64,000 nucleotides of DNA. Source: Streptomyces catenulae. GTDB lineage: Bacteria; Actinomycetota; Actinomycetes; Streptomycetales; Streptomycetaceae. Location: the NCBI RefSeq assembly GCF_000718015.1, contig NZ_JODY01000020.1:62001-126000 (forward strand), given 5' to 3'. This document shows positions 7,516 through 15,426 of this stretch, piece by piece; position 1 is the first letter of the stretch, and the number at the start of each line of letters is the position of its first letter. The position numbers and the translations under genes are program-made. Under the pieces are notes generated by a model. It was given only the letters and a program-made list of their open reading frames with translations, ran no database searches and was not told where the DNA came from.

Positions 7516-7932
7516 TGCCGTCGGAGAGCCAGAACCCGCACCCCAACGCCCACCCGGACGCCCCCGCGTTCCGCGATCCGATCGCGCTGGCCGCCGCCCT
7601 GGCCCGGATGGGCCCGGCGGTCCGCGCCCGCACCCGCACCCGCACCCGCACCCGCACCCGCACCCGAGCCACCGTCGGCATCACGCGATGCTGCTGCGCG
7701 TCCGCATCCAGCGCAACGCCAGCGGCCGTCCCGGCCCGAACGTCATCACCGGGCAGTACCGGGCTTCGTGGGACGTGCGGATACGTACCGGCGGCGGGCA
7801 GGCCACCGCCGAGGTGTTCTCCAACGCCCGCAGGCGCGCCGCCCGGAGTGCGGCTTCGTCGGCGTCGACAGCCTCGGCGGTCACCACCGGCACCATCACG
7901 GTGGTGACCGCCTCGATACATCGCCCCGGTGA
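7515..7932 (+). pseudogene. Degraded phage tail-terminator (HK97 gp10-like) gene
   Basis: The frame starting at ATG 7515 encodes PIALAAALARMGPAVRARTR and then degenerates into Arg-Thr repeats. A second frame (about 7690-7835) gives VRIQRNASGRPGPNVITGQY and AEVFSNA, and a third (7843-7932) gives PECGFVGVDSLGGHH before a TGA. In order these are the N-terminal helix, central strand and the GFVG region of gp10-like proteins. At least two indels and an expanded hexamer break the gene. Confidence 0.5.
7629..7664 (+). repeat. Hexanucleotide repeat (CGCACC)6
   Basis: Six perfect CGCACC units, flanked by one variant unit on each side (CGCGCC before, CGAGCC after). In the local frame they encode alternating Arg and Thr. 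Slippage at this array could explain part of the frame loss of the gene around it. Confidence 0.95.
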
Positions 7933-8592
7933 GCGCCGCCAAGAATCCCCATCATCACTGCCGTTCTCCACGACGCTCCGTTCACTCGCATGGCGGGGGG
8001 GCAATCGTGCGGGTGGGTTGACCAGACCGACGTCGCGCTCCTGCGAGGGGTTGACCACTGCGAAGGACTCGTCCAGAGGGCCAGAAGCCCTCGCCAGCAC
8101 TCAAGGGTTCCCCGAAAAGACGGCGCTATGAAGCGGAGGACGCCTCGGCTACCGCCCGCTGGACGTTCACCTCCAACACCCAACTCACCCATTATTCGCT
8201 ATAGTTAATTTGCATATTTTGCATGGTGCGCGCACTCAAAATCACTCGCGCGGGTTGTCCACTGAACGATTATGCGAACAGCGTGAGCGATCACTCCCGA
8301 TCGCCCCACTTTTCCGATTGGCCGCCTTGGTAGTGGAATGTGCTCGGTAGTCGATTCCCGACAGTCACATTCGCGCCCAGTTGTTCAGAATCGCTTTAAT
8401 CTGAGGGGAATTCAAACGTCATGCATTCATTGCCCAGTATCGGGCGGGCGGCGGGACGCGTGAGGGGCACGCCAGCCTCATTCGCACCAGGGGCACCCGT
8501 GCAAGTAGGTGCGAACGCACCGTAAAGGCGTACCAACTGGCTGTAGGCTCATGGGCCACACGTCCCAGAAGGCCACGGCGTGTGGGTCATGG
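7933..8592 (+). other. Long intergenic stretch, partly AT-rich
   Basis: No supported gene. Bases about 8190-8450 are markedly more AT-rich than the surroundings and contain a close pair of TTTGCAT-like words at 8211-8225. A 34-codon frame (ATG 8421) has GAGGGG 12 bases upstream, too far to trust. The region 7990-8215 may hold eroded phage sequence. No attachment site could be identified. Confidence 0.4.
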
Positions 8593-8624
8593 CGCGGCCC
8601 CGGGGGTAGGGCCCCGGGGCCGCG
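8593..8624 (+). terminator. Perfect 13-bp GC hairpin upstream of small membrane gene
   Basis: Arms CGCGGCCCCGGGG (8593-8605) and its complement (8612-8624), with a 6-base loop. It has no T-run, as is usual in Streptomyces. It ends 32 bases before the ATG at 8657, so it may end an upstream transcript or lie in the leader of the small gene. Confidence 0.6.
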
Positions 8625-8656
8625 TGGACCGGCCACTACCAAGATTGGAAGCAGCT

Positions 8657-8908
8657 ATGGCCATGAGGAAGGACCGCGGCACACATCGAACCGGCACCGC
8701 GGCAATCCACAGGTGCAGTATGCCTACTGCACCGCAGGCAGAAACCATCGGCTCCCGCGTTTCAGCCCTGATCGTGATCTTGATTCTCACCGTGTGCGTG
8801 ATCACCGGCACCTCTGTGCCAACGCACACGGCTGATCTCCTCTCCGCTGCACTGCCCGTGCTGTGCGGATGTTCCTGGTTCAGCTACCGGCGTCACTGCC
8901 GCCGTTGA
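8657..8908 (+). CDS. Small single-pass membrane protein, 83 aa
   Basis: The ATG at 8657 has GGAAG at 6 bases. The N-terminal 35 residues are polar and basic (MAMRKDRGTHRTGTAAIHRC). Residues about 39-58 form one strongly hydrophobic helix (VSALIVILILTVCVITG), and the C-terminus has a second, weaker hydrophobic stretch followed by a basic end (CGCSWFSYRRHCRR). Five Cys in 83 residues is notable. The family is not recognised. It is followed directly by a perfect terminator hairpin and precedes the zinc-ribbon regulator. Confidence 0.5.
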   Translation: MAMRKDRGTHRTGTAAIHRCSMPTAPQAETIGSRVSALIVILILTVCVITGTSVPTHTADLLSAALPVLCGCSWFSYRRHCRR

Positions 8909-8913
8909 CCGTG

Positions 8914-8944
8914 GCCCGGGGGGCGGAGCCTCCGCCCCCCGGGC
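8914..8944 (+). terminator. Perfect 14-bp GC hairpin terminator
   Basis: Arms 8914-8927 and 8931-8944 with a 3-base loop, starting 5 bases after the stop codon of the small membrane protein gene. Confidence 0.8.
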
Positions 8945-8979
8945 TTTCCACCAGGACGCACTCATTAAGGGGATAGATC

Positions 8980-10032
8980 ATGATGTCCAAGCTCGCGCGC
9001 GATCGATGCGCCTGCTGCGGAAACGAGATTCCGCCGGAGCCCGGCCGCTCCGGGCGGCCGAGGGATTACTGCGACCCGACATGCCGGCGGCGAGCACAAC
9101 GCCTCCGCGACCGCCAGAAGCTGACAACGTCCGCGGAGGCGGGGCAGCAGCGTCTCAGCCCGCCGATTGCTGAATCCGTCTATGTCGCCGCCGGCATCCT
9201 CGCCGCGACGGCGCAGCGCAAGGCCTCGCTGGGGTTACTGCTCGAACAGGCGGAGCTTGTGAAGACGGAACTTGCCACCTTCGTCGCTGCCGCGGTACGC
9301 GATGAAAGAAACGAGGGGGTCCCGTGGGAGGCAATCGCCACGGACGCGGGCACCAGCGTGGCGTCGGCACGGACCCGCTGGACGGCCCTCAAGCTGGAAA
9401 AATTGCTCGCCCTGCGCAAGCCTCCGGCCCTCACGCCACCTCCCGAGGCCACCGGCCCCGAGTATGCGATCGGACCGGTCCCGGCGGCGTCACCGGCTCC
9501 CCAACTGGCGCCCGAAGCGCTGGGCAACGCCCTGACGACGCTGCAGATCCGCCAGGATCTTCCGCTGGCCGACATCGCCGCCGAGGCCGAGCTGGCAGAC
9601 GACGACGTCGAGTCCCTTCTGAAGGGGGAACGCACCGCGAGCTGGGCGGTCACACGCATGCTCACCGAGATCCTCCTCAGCGAGCCGCACGATGCCCGTG
9701 CGGTCCGGTACATCTGGGAGGCCGTGACCGGTCATCCACGGTCGGTACCGGAGACCGTCGACGCCGCCCAAAGGCGCCTTCATGATGCGTTGAGGGGCCT
9801 ACGTCTCACCGTCGGCGGCCCTTCCGACACCGAGATCAGCCGCCGGTGCGCGCTACCCACCGCCCTGGTCCACCACCTCCTGAACGGCGGCCGGCCGGAG
9901 AACTGGGAGCAACTGGCCGCGGCGACCGTCGGCATGGCGGTACATCACAGCTGGATTCGCCCGCACTGGGACGACCTCCAACGGGCCCTCGCCGACGGCG
10001 AGGCCCTCCGCAACGACCGGGCCGGCTCGTGA
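8980..10032 (+). CDS. Zinc-ribbon and helix-turn-helix protein, 350 aa
   Basis: The ATG at 8980 has AAGGGG 7 bases upstream. The N-terminus carries CACCG (Cys 10, 12, 13) and CDPTCRRRAQRLRDRQ (Cys 31, 35), a treble-clef-like zinc site found at the start of many Streptomyces plasmid or mobile-element proteins. The rest is helical with HTH-like segments (GVPWEAIATDAGTSVASART; LPLADIAAEAELADDDVESL; DTEISRRCALPTALVHHLL). A DNA-binding role is likely, but the target is unknown. The stop overlaps the start of the next gene (GTGA), indicating a two-gene unit. Confidence 0.65.
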   Translation: MMSKLARDRCACCGNEIPPEPGRSGRPRDYCDPTCRRRAQRLRDRQKLTTSAEAGQQRLSPPIAESVYVAAGILAATAQRKASLGLLLEQAELVKTELATFVAAAVRDERNEGVPWEAIATDAGTSVASARTRWTALKLEKLLALRKPPALTPPPEATGPEYAIGPVPAASPAPQLAPEALGNALTTLQIRQDLPLADIAAEAELADDDVESLLKGERTASWAVTRMLTEILLSEPHDARAVRYIWEAVTGHPRSVPETVDAAQRRLHDALRGLRLTVGGPSDTEISRRCALPTALVHHLLNGGRPENWEQLAAATVGMAVHHSWIRPHWDDLQRALADGEALRNDRAGS

Positions 10033-10508
10033 CGCGTCCCCGGCCACGCATGGCCATCACCCCGCCACGTCGTCCGCCGCTGGAGTTCGAGGCGTTCTGC
10101 CAACTCCATCAGCGTCCCTACCTTCTCTACGCACAAGCCCGCTCCGGCAGTGAGGGGTGCGCCCGCTCGACGGTGGAACGCGCCCTGGACGAGTTGTCCC
10201 TCCGCTGGCGCACCGCTCTGCAGAGTCCGTGCCTGCCCGCGCGGGCGTGGGAACTGCTTTCCGAGGCCGCCGCCGTGCACGACCCGTGTCGGCAGGAACG
10301 CCGTTGGTGCACCACCGCGTATGACCTCCTGCCCGACGAGCAGGCCGATGTGATCGTCCTGCGTCACGGGGTGAACCTGAACGTAGGGCAGATGGCCACC
10401 CTCATGGGCGCCGACCCCTCCGCCGTACGCATCCGCCTCCGTGCCGCCGAAGCCGCTCTCCGCCGACGCCGACCCAAGATGCGGACCTCGCCGTTTCTCT
10501 CCCTCTAG
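10029..10508 (+). CDS. Sigma-region-4-like small regulator, 159 aa
   Basis: The GTG at 10029 overlaps the upstream stop by three bases. The C-terminal part reads like sigma region 4: AYDLLPDEQADVIVLRHGVN, then VGQMATLMGADPSAVRIRLR and AAEAALRRRRP. The N-terminal half (FEAFCQLHQRPYLLYAQARS) resembles the start of region 2 but is too short for a complete ECF sigma factor. It may act with the zinc-ribbon protein, as its gene is translationally coupled to it. A conserved Cys-rich middle (CLPARAW, CRQERRWC) is of unknown significance. Confidence 0.6.
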   Translation: MTRPRPRMAITPPRRPPLEFEAFCQLHQRPYLLYAQARSGSEGCARSTVERALDELSLRWRTALQSPCLPARAWELLSEAAAVHDPCRQERRWCTTAYDLLPDEQADVIVLRHGVNLNVGQMATLMGADPSAVRIRLRAAEAALRRRRPKMRTSPFLSL

Positions 10509-10625
10509 CCGATACGTTGCACCACCCCCTGAATTACACCCGACCGTGGGATAACACACCCTCAACTGCCCTTCTACACTGGCCTCTTCAGAGTTGTAGT
10601 ACCTCCACCTGGGGCAGGAGGGCAC

Positions 10626-11453
10626 ATGTTCGAGGGAGAGAAACCCCGAACACCGTCCATCAACATGAACATGCCAACAGCAGCCAGGATGTACGACTGG
10701 CTGCTAGGCGGCATCGACAACTATGACGTTGACAAGGAGGCTTGCCATCGGCTGCTGGACATCGCGCCCAGCAGCCAGTTACTCGCCCGCAACAACCGGA
10801 GTTTCCTGCAGCGCGTCATCCGCATCCTGGCCGACGACTTCGGGATAGACCAGTTCCTCGACCACGGGTCCGGTCTACCGACGCAGGACAACGTCCACCA
10901 GATCGCACAGCGCATCAACCCTGACGCCAAGGTCGTCTACGTCGACAACGACCCCGCCGTTCTCGCTCACGCTCGTACCCGGCTCCTGCGCAACAGCAAC
11001 ACCCGGGTACTGCAGGCCGACATGCGCGACACCGAGGAGATCCTCGCCGCGGCAGCCGACGGCAACTTCCTTAACTTCGGTAAGAAGGTCGCGGTCCTTT
11101 TCGTTTCCGTTCTGCACTGCCTACCCGACACCAACGACGACCGCGCCCCGGCAGCCCTCATCCGCAAGATCACCCAGGCCCTCGCCCCCGGCAGCATCAT
11201 CGTGATCTGCCAGCTCGTCAGCGACCACGATGAGGTTCGTGACGGCGTGACCGAACTGATGCGGCAGGCGACCGGTGGCCAATGGGGCCGCGTCCGGGAA
11301 CGAGGCGAAGTGCGCGCCTACTTCGACGGACTGAAAATCCTACCGCCCGGCCTGTGCGATGTCGTCGACTGGCGACCTACCGCCGCACCGCCACCGCAGC
11401 ACCTTCGCCCCACCGACTGGGTCGAGTGGGGAGGCGTCGCCGAAATCCTCTGA
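10626..11453 (+). CDS. DUF574-type S-adenosyl methyltransferase, 275 aa
   Basis: The ATG at 10626 has GGAGG at 4 bases. The N-terminal PTAARMYDWLLGGIDNYDVD is the hallmark of this actinobacterial family (PF04672), which often lies beside XRE and DUF397 genes, as here. SAM-binding parts are FLDHGSGLPTQDNVHQIA, VVYVDNDPAVLAHART and VLQADMRD; LFVSVLHCLPD follows as motif IV. The substrate is unknown. It converges on the XRE gene, whose stop is 28 bases away. Confidence 0.85.
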   Translation: MFEGEKPRTPSINMNMPTAARMYDWLLGGIDNYDVDKEACHRLLDIAPSSQLLARNNRSFLQRVIRILADDFGIDQFLDHGSGLPTQDNVHQIAQRINPDAKVVYVDNDPAVLAHARTRLLRNSNTRVLQADMRDTEEILAAAADGNFLNFGKKVAVLFVSVLHCLPDTNDDRAPAALIRKITQALAPGSIIVICQLVSDHDEVRDGVTELMRQATGGQWGRVRERGEVRAYFDGLKILPPGLCDVVDWRPTAAPPPQHLRPTDWVEWGGVAEIL

Positions 11454-11480
11454 CCGCAAGGAATGGGGAATGAAGAAGCT

Positions 11481-12401
11481 CTAGAGGTGCTTCGCGTACT
11501 CGTCACGCATCGCTTCAATTCGCGAGCGGCTCGCCGCCCAACCGGTCTGGGTCGACATCAAATTCTCCAGCACCAACATGTGCTCCTTGATCTCTGAAGC
11601 CCTGGTGACGTAATTAGCGCTCTTTAGAATCTCCACGTAAACCAGTTCCGCCGGCCCACCGTCTGCAAAGCGCAGATGAGTGATTGGATAAGGGGGGCTC
11701 GCCAGGGCTCCGGCAAGGAAAGGAACAATTCCGATGCTGATATTCAGCTCTTCATCGTCCCCAAGTTCCAGAAGGTGGTTCAGCTGGTCGTACATCGCAC
11801 GAACACCGCCGACCGGCCGCCGCAGCACGCCCTCGTCGATAAGTGCCACCACCTCCGGGGCCGGGTCCCGGAGAATTACCTGGCGCTTCTCGCGCAGATC
11901 GGCAAGGCGATCGATGTCGGCAGCACTGTGGGTGGGAAGCCCTGCACGCAGCAATGCCTTTGCATAGGGGCGTATCTGGAGAAGGCCGGGCACAACCATG
12001 TTCTCGTAGGTCATGATCCGGTTCGCCTGCCCCTCCAGCGCGATCAGGCGACGGAAATAGTCGGTTGTCACGTCGGCGTACTGCTCGTACCAATCACTGT
12101 TCTGTGACTGCTGGTACAGCACTTCAAGCTCGGCCTTCTCGGCCGACGTTGCAGCGTAGTGCGAGGCCAAAGCCATGACGTCTTGGTATTTCGCCGGGCT
12201 CCTGGCCAATTCAAGCCGACTGATCTTCGAAACTGAAGCACCGATGATCGGCGCAACATCCTTCAAGCCAAGGCCACGCCTCGCGCGCAAGGCCCGCAGC
12301 TTCTCACCCAGCAGACGGGCCGCCGCAGCGTTCGTGCATTCACGAGCTGCGGGCATGATGCTCGCCGCCTCTTCTTGCTCCAGTTTACGAACAGCGGACA
12401 C
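11481..12401 (-). CDS. XRE regulator with DUF5753 domain, 306 aa
   Basis: The GTG at 12401 has GGAG 5 bases upstream; ATG 12356 is an alternative. Residues about 30-75 hold the XRE helix-turn-helix (LGEKLRALRARRGLGLKDVA, ASVSKISRLELAR). The remainder is the DUF5753 ligand-binding-like domain: LIALEGQANRIMTYENMVVP, GLLQIRPYAKALL, EVVALIDEGVLRRPVGG and ISIGIVPFLAGA, with PAELVYVE near the end. Such regulators belong to the WhiJ-like group controlling development or antibiotic genes, and normally work with a DUF397 partner, which here lies upstream in the same direction. Confidence 0.85.
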   Translation of the reverse strand: MSAVRKLEQEEAASIMPAARECTNAAAARLLGEKLRALRARRGLGLKDVAPIIGASVSKISRLELARSPAKYQDVMALASHYAATSAEKAELEVLYQQSQNSDWYEQYADVTTDYFRRLIALEGQANRIMTYENMVVPGLLQIRPYAKALLRAGLPTHSAADIDRLADLREKRQVILRDPAPEVVALIDEGVLRRPVGGVRAMYDQLNHLLELGDDEELNISIGIVPFLAGALASPPYPITHLRFADGGPAELVYVEILKSANYVTRASEIKEHMLVLENLMSTQTGWAASRSRIEAMRDEYAKHL

Positions 12402-12501
12402 GCAGGCTCCAGTTGGGGACCGACCAGTTACCTGGGCAGTATCCCAGAAAGAGACCCGCGTGTCCGCCAGTCAGGCTACACCTCTCGATTCAGCCAGATG
12501 A

Positions 12502-12741
12502 TCACATCGAAGAATCGACCAAGTGGTCGAATTCTGCGCACTTAACTCCGTTGATGAACGCCTTCATCTCGTCTGCCGTGAAAAGAAGGGCCGGACCCGA
12601 AGGGAAACGGGAGTTGCGGAACGCCACATCGCCACTGGGCAGACCCGTCACCTCCACACAGTTCTCCGTCTTGCTCGCCGCACTCTTGAACCACCGAGCG
12701 TCAGCGATCTTGCTGGCCGATACCCCGTTACCAAGTTCCAC
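12502..12741 (-). CDS. DUF397 protein, 79 aa
   Basis: Contains the family pattern ARWFKSAASKTENCVEVTGL, GDVAFRNSRFPSGPALLFTA and FINGVKCAEFDH. The GTG at 12741 is favoured because AGAGGAAG precedes it; an in-frame GTG at 12756 lacks a site. DUF397 proteins are WhiJ-associated small partners of XRE-DUF5753 regulators and are thought to counteract them. The gene is 100 bases upstream of the XRE gene, the reverse of the usual order, and could share its promoter. Confidence 0.85.
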   Translation of the reverse strand: MELGNGVSASKIADARWFKSAASKTENCVEVTGLPSGDVAFRNSRFPSGPALLFTADEMKAFINGVKCAEFDHLVDSSM

Positions 12742-12897
12742 TCTTCTTCCTCTCACTCCGCGTCAGACCATCCGCGCGCCCTGCAGCTCACAGAGCTTTC
12801 GCATATGAAATTGCATGGCGAGCGCCAATGCAAATGGTAGGCAGACGAGTCGATCACCGAAGTCCCTCGGAAGGGTGGAATCCCCCAAGCCCACACC

Positions 12898-12912
12898 GCT
12901 TATCCGATAAGC
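12898..12912. promoter_or_regulatory. Palindrome GCTTATC-C-GATAAGC
   Basis: A perfect 7-bp inverted repeat around one base, embedded in a longer imperfect dyad (CCCAC to GTGGG, about 12889-12919). It sits about 160 bases upstream of the DUF397 start, next to the insertion element. It could be an operator for the XRE regulator or a hairpin. Confidence 0.4.
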
Positions 12913-12998
12913 AGCGTGGGTGGCAACGATCAACGCTGCTTACCCGTCCCCGGGCACCGCACCATCGTCGATCTCGTCGGGAGGCCAGGCGGCCTGCA

Positions 12999-13032
12999 CT
13001 AGCCCTGTACTTCGCGGGTCGTTGAATCGGTT
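12999..13032 (+). repeat. Left terminal inverted repeat
   Basis: Begins CTAGCCCTGTACTTCG and pairs with the complement of 15318-15351 at 25 of 34 bases. It lies 58 bases before the transposase ATG. Confidence 0.75.
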
Positions 13033-13090
13033 GGCGTAGAGGGCTTGGCGGTGTCCGAAGTGGGGCTGTGGGCGTTAGCCGGGTGTGTCG

Positions 13091-14751
13091 ATGACTTCCC
13101 GGTCTCCGCGGCCTCGGTCCCAGCGTCAGCGCCTTGAGTGCGTGGTGACGTCTGTGGTGGAGAAGCGCCTGGGCGCTCTGCCTGTCGCTGCCGAGTTTCT
13201 GCGCCGGCTGGACGTGGCGGGGATCATCGACGGGTTGTGCCCGTCCGCGCCGAGTGCGCATTTGACGCACGGGCAGGTGATCGAGGCGCTGGTCGCGAAC
13301 CGGCTGACCTCGCCGATGCCGCTCTTCCGGGTCGGCGACTGGGCCCGGACCTGGGCGGTGGAGGAAGTCTTCGGCATCGAGGCGGGCCTGCTCAACGACG
13401 ACCGTCTCGCGCGGGCGCTGGACGCGATCGCCCCGAAGCTGGAGCAACTCGCGGGCACGGTTGGCGCGCGGGCGATCACCGAGTTCGACATCGACGTGTC
13501 GCGGTTGCACTGGGACATGACGTCCATGTCCGTCCACGGGGCTTACCCACTGGAGGACCAGGACGACGCGTTCCCGGTGATCAAGCACGGGCATCCCAAG
13601 GACCGCCGGCCTGGACCTGAAGCAGGTCCAGGCCGGGCTCGCAGTCACCGGCGACGGCGGGATCCCGGTCCACGCCAGGGTCTTCGGCGGCGGTGCGGCG
13701 AGGTCTCCCAGGTCGTCGGGACGATGAAGGACCTGCAGAAGCTGGCTGGCGAGCAGGAGTTCCTGCTGGTCGCCGACTCCAAGCTGGTGTCCTACGCGAA
13801 CGTCGCCGCACTGCTGGCAGCCCGGACGGTGTTCATCGCCCCGGTCCCGGCAGCCCAGGTCAAGGACGGTTTCTATGCCGCCTTGGACCTGGAGGCGGCA
13901 ACCGTCGTGGACTGGCTGCCCGACCGGGACGCGGGCAAGGACCCCGCCCAGCGCGAGGTCTACCGGGTGCTGGAGGACGTCCACACCCTGAACGGTCCGC
14001 GCAAGCGCGACCCGGTCCTGAGCGTTCGCCGCATCCTGGTCCACTCCACCGGCAACGCCGCGGGCCAGCAGGCCGCCCGCACCAAACGCCTCACCCGCGC
14101 AGCCGAGGACCTGGACAAGGTCCAGCGCGGAGCCGGCGGCAGGTACTACAACACCGCCGAGAAGATCGCGGCCCGTATCGGCGTGATTACCAGGACCCGG
14201 CGGGTCGCCTCCTGCCTGCGCACCGAGATCGGCGAAGACGAGACCGGTAGGCCCACCCTGACCTGGCACTTCGACCAGCAGGTCCTGGACCGGGAGGCGG
14301 CAGCCGACGGCTGGTACGCGCTGCTGACGGCACTGCCCCCGAGCAGGCCGACCCGGGCCAGGTCCTGATCCAGTACAAGGGGCAGGGATCGGTCGAGCGC
14401 CGTTATGCAGACTTCAAGGGCCCCTTGGCGGTCACCCCGCTGTTCGTCCAGCACAACCACCGCGTCGCCGCCCTGATCCAGGTCATCTGCCTGGCCCTGC
14501 TGGTCTTCTGCCTGATCGAGCGCCAGGTCAGACAAGCCCTGGGCCCCGAGCAGGCGATGGCCGGCCTCTACCCGGACAACCGCCGGGTCCGGCCCACCGG
14601 CCGCATGATCCTCTACCACCTGAGCGAACTCACCCTGCGGATCGGCAACGTCACCGCCCTGCCCACCGCCCAGATCACCCGAGGAGTCCAACTCCACCTC
14701 CTCGACCTCCTCGGCATCGAAATCACCCAAACCCGCTGGCCACAGACCTGA
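13091..14751 (+). pseudogene. IS1634-like transposase with three frameshifts
   Basis: Starts at ATG 13091. The N-terminus CVVTSVVEKRLGALPVAAEF, LDVAGIIDGLCPS and LTHGQVIEALVANRLTSP is DUF4277-like. Continuity is lost near 13608, where the correct sense (GLDLKQVQAGLAVTGDGGIP, VHARVFGGG) moves to another frame, and is regained near 13697 (EVSQVVGTMKDLQKLAGEQE, then LLVADSKLVSYANVAAL). A third shift at the C5 run near 14334 moves the C-terminus (GQVLIQYKGQGSVERRYADF, AALIQVICLALLVFCLIERQ) to a third register ending at the TGA 14749-14751. Without frameshift correction no active enzyme is made. Confidence 0.8.
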
Positions 14752-14763
14752 ATCAGTGACCTG
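14739..14763 (+). repeat. 25-bp direct repeat, inner copy
   Basis: Identical to 15311-15335. It contains the transposase stop codon. Outside the 25 bases it does not match the terminal inverted repeat (few matches in the outer half), so it is an internal duplicate of the inner part of the right end. Confidence 0.9.
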
Positions 14764-14797
14764 TCCAGCACGGCCTACACTCCCCGGTGTGACAGCC

Positions 14798-15331
14798 ATG
14801 GAGTCAGTGATCCGCCCGGCGGTCCCGGCCGACCTGAACGCCGTGGCCGAGATCTTCACGCACTACGTCTGCCACACCGTGATCACCTTCGAGGAGGCCC
14901 CTCCACCGGTAGCCGCCTGGCGCCAGCGCCTCGACGACCTTGCCGCCCGGAAGCTGCCCTTTCTGGTCGCTGAGTTGTCCAGCGAAGTCGTGGGCTATGC
15001 GTACGCGGCCCCTTGGCGTCCCAAGCCCGCCTATCGGCACACCGTCGAGAACTCGATCTACCTCGCCCCCGGCCGGACAGGCCGAGGTCTGGGCGGAGCG
15101 CTGCTGGAAGCCCTGCTGGCCGCCTGTGCCCGAACTCACGTACGATAGATGATCGCCGTCATCGCCGACGCCGACACCGACGCCTCGGTCGCGCTGCACC
15201 GCCGTTATGGCTTCACCGACGTGGGCCGACTGGCCACCGTCGGCTACAAGCATGACCGCTGGATCGACACCTTGCTGATGCAACGAACGCTTGATCGCAC
15301 AGCGGCGGATGCCACAGACCTGAATCAGTGA
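14798..15331 (+). pseudogene. PAT-type N-acetyltransferase with in-frame TAG
   Basis: The frame from ATG 14798 (GTG 14789 possible) reads as a phosphinothricin/methionine-sulfoximine-type GNAT: SVIRPAVPADLNAVAEIFTH, VITFEEAPPP, ENSIYLAPGRTGRGLGGALL (acetyl-CoA loop). It reaches a TAG at 15146-15148 and then continues in the same frame with MIAVIADADTDASVALHRRY, GFTDVGRLATVGYKHDRW. The TAG stands where family members usually have Glu or Gln, so one base change inactivated it. The last residues (ATDLNQ) are encoded by the 25-bp element repeat. Confidence 0.8.
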
Positions 15332-15335
15332 CCTG
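15311..15335 (+). repeat. 25-bp direct repeat, outer copy
   Basis: Identical to 14739-14763; its last 18 bases are the inner half of the right terminal inverted repeat. The acetyltransferase stop codon (15329-15331) lies inside it. Confidence 0.9.
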
Positions 15336-15351
15336 CGGAGTACGGGACTAG
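15318..15351 (-). repeat. Right terminal inverted repeat
   Basis: Read on the minus strand it begins CTAGTCCCGTACTCCGC and matches the left end at 25 of 34 positions with no gap. Confidence 0.75.
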
Positions 15352-15426
15352 CTCGACACACTGGAGTCTCTGCGACACGGAAGCATTCAGCAGCCCGATC
15401 GGCTGCCGAAGGAGGCGAGGACACGC

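Larger units (their letters stand above)
12999..15351 (+). mobile_element. IS1634-like (DUF4277) element with acetyltransferase passenger, decayed
   Basis: The element is bounded by 34-bp inverted repeats (12999-13032 and 15318-15351) that match without gaps at 25 of 34 positions. Both outermost four bases are CTAG, which may be a 4-bp target duplication rather than part of the repeat. It contains a transposase gene with three frameshifts and, between two 25-bp direct repeats near the right end, an acetyltransferase gene with a nonsense codon. Family assignment rests on the DUF4277-like N-terminus of the transposase. Confidence 0.7.

Noticed and set aside
7629..7664. Hexamer array as a CRISPR-like repeat
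   Set aside because: No spacers; units are directly adjacent.
8421..8526. 34-codon plus-strand mini-ORF
   Set aside because: Its GAGGGG is 12 bases from the ATG, too far, and the product has no recognisable feature.
14739..14763. Inner 25-bp repeat as the true right end of the insertion element
   Set aside because: Beyond these bases its outer half matches the left repeat at only about 5 of 16 positions and lacks CTAG, while the copy at 15318-15351 matches throughout.
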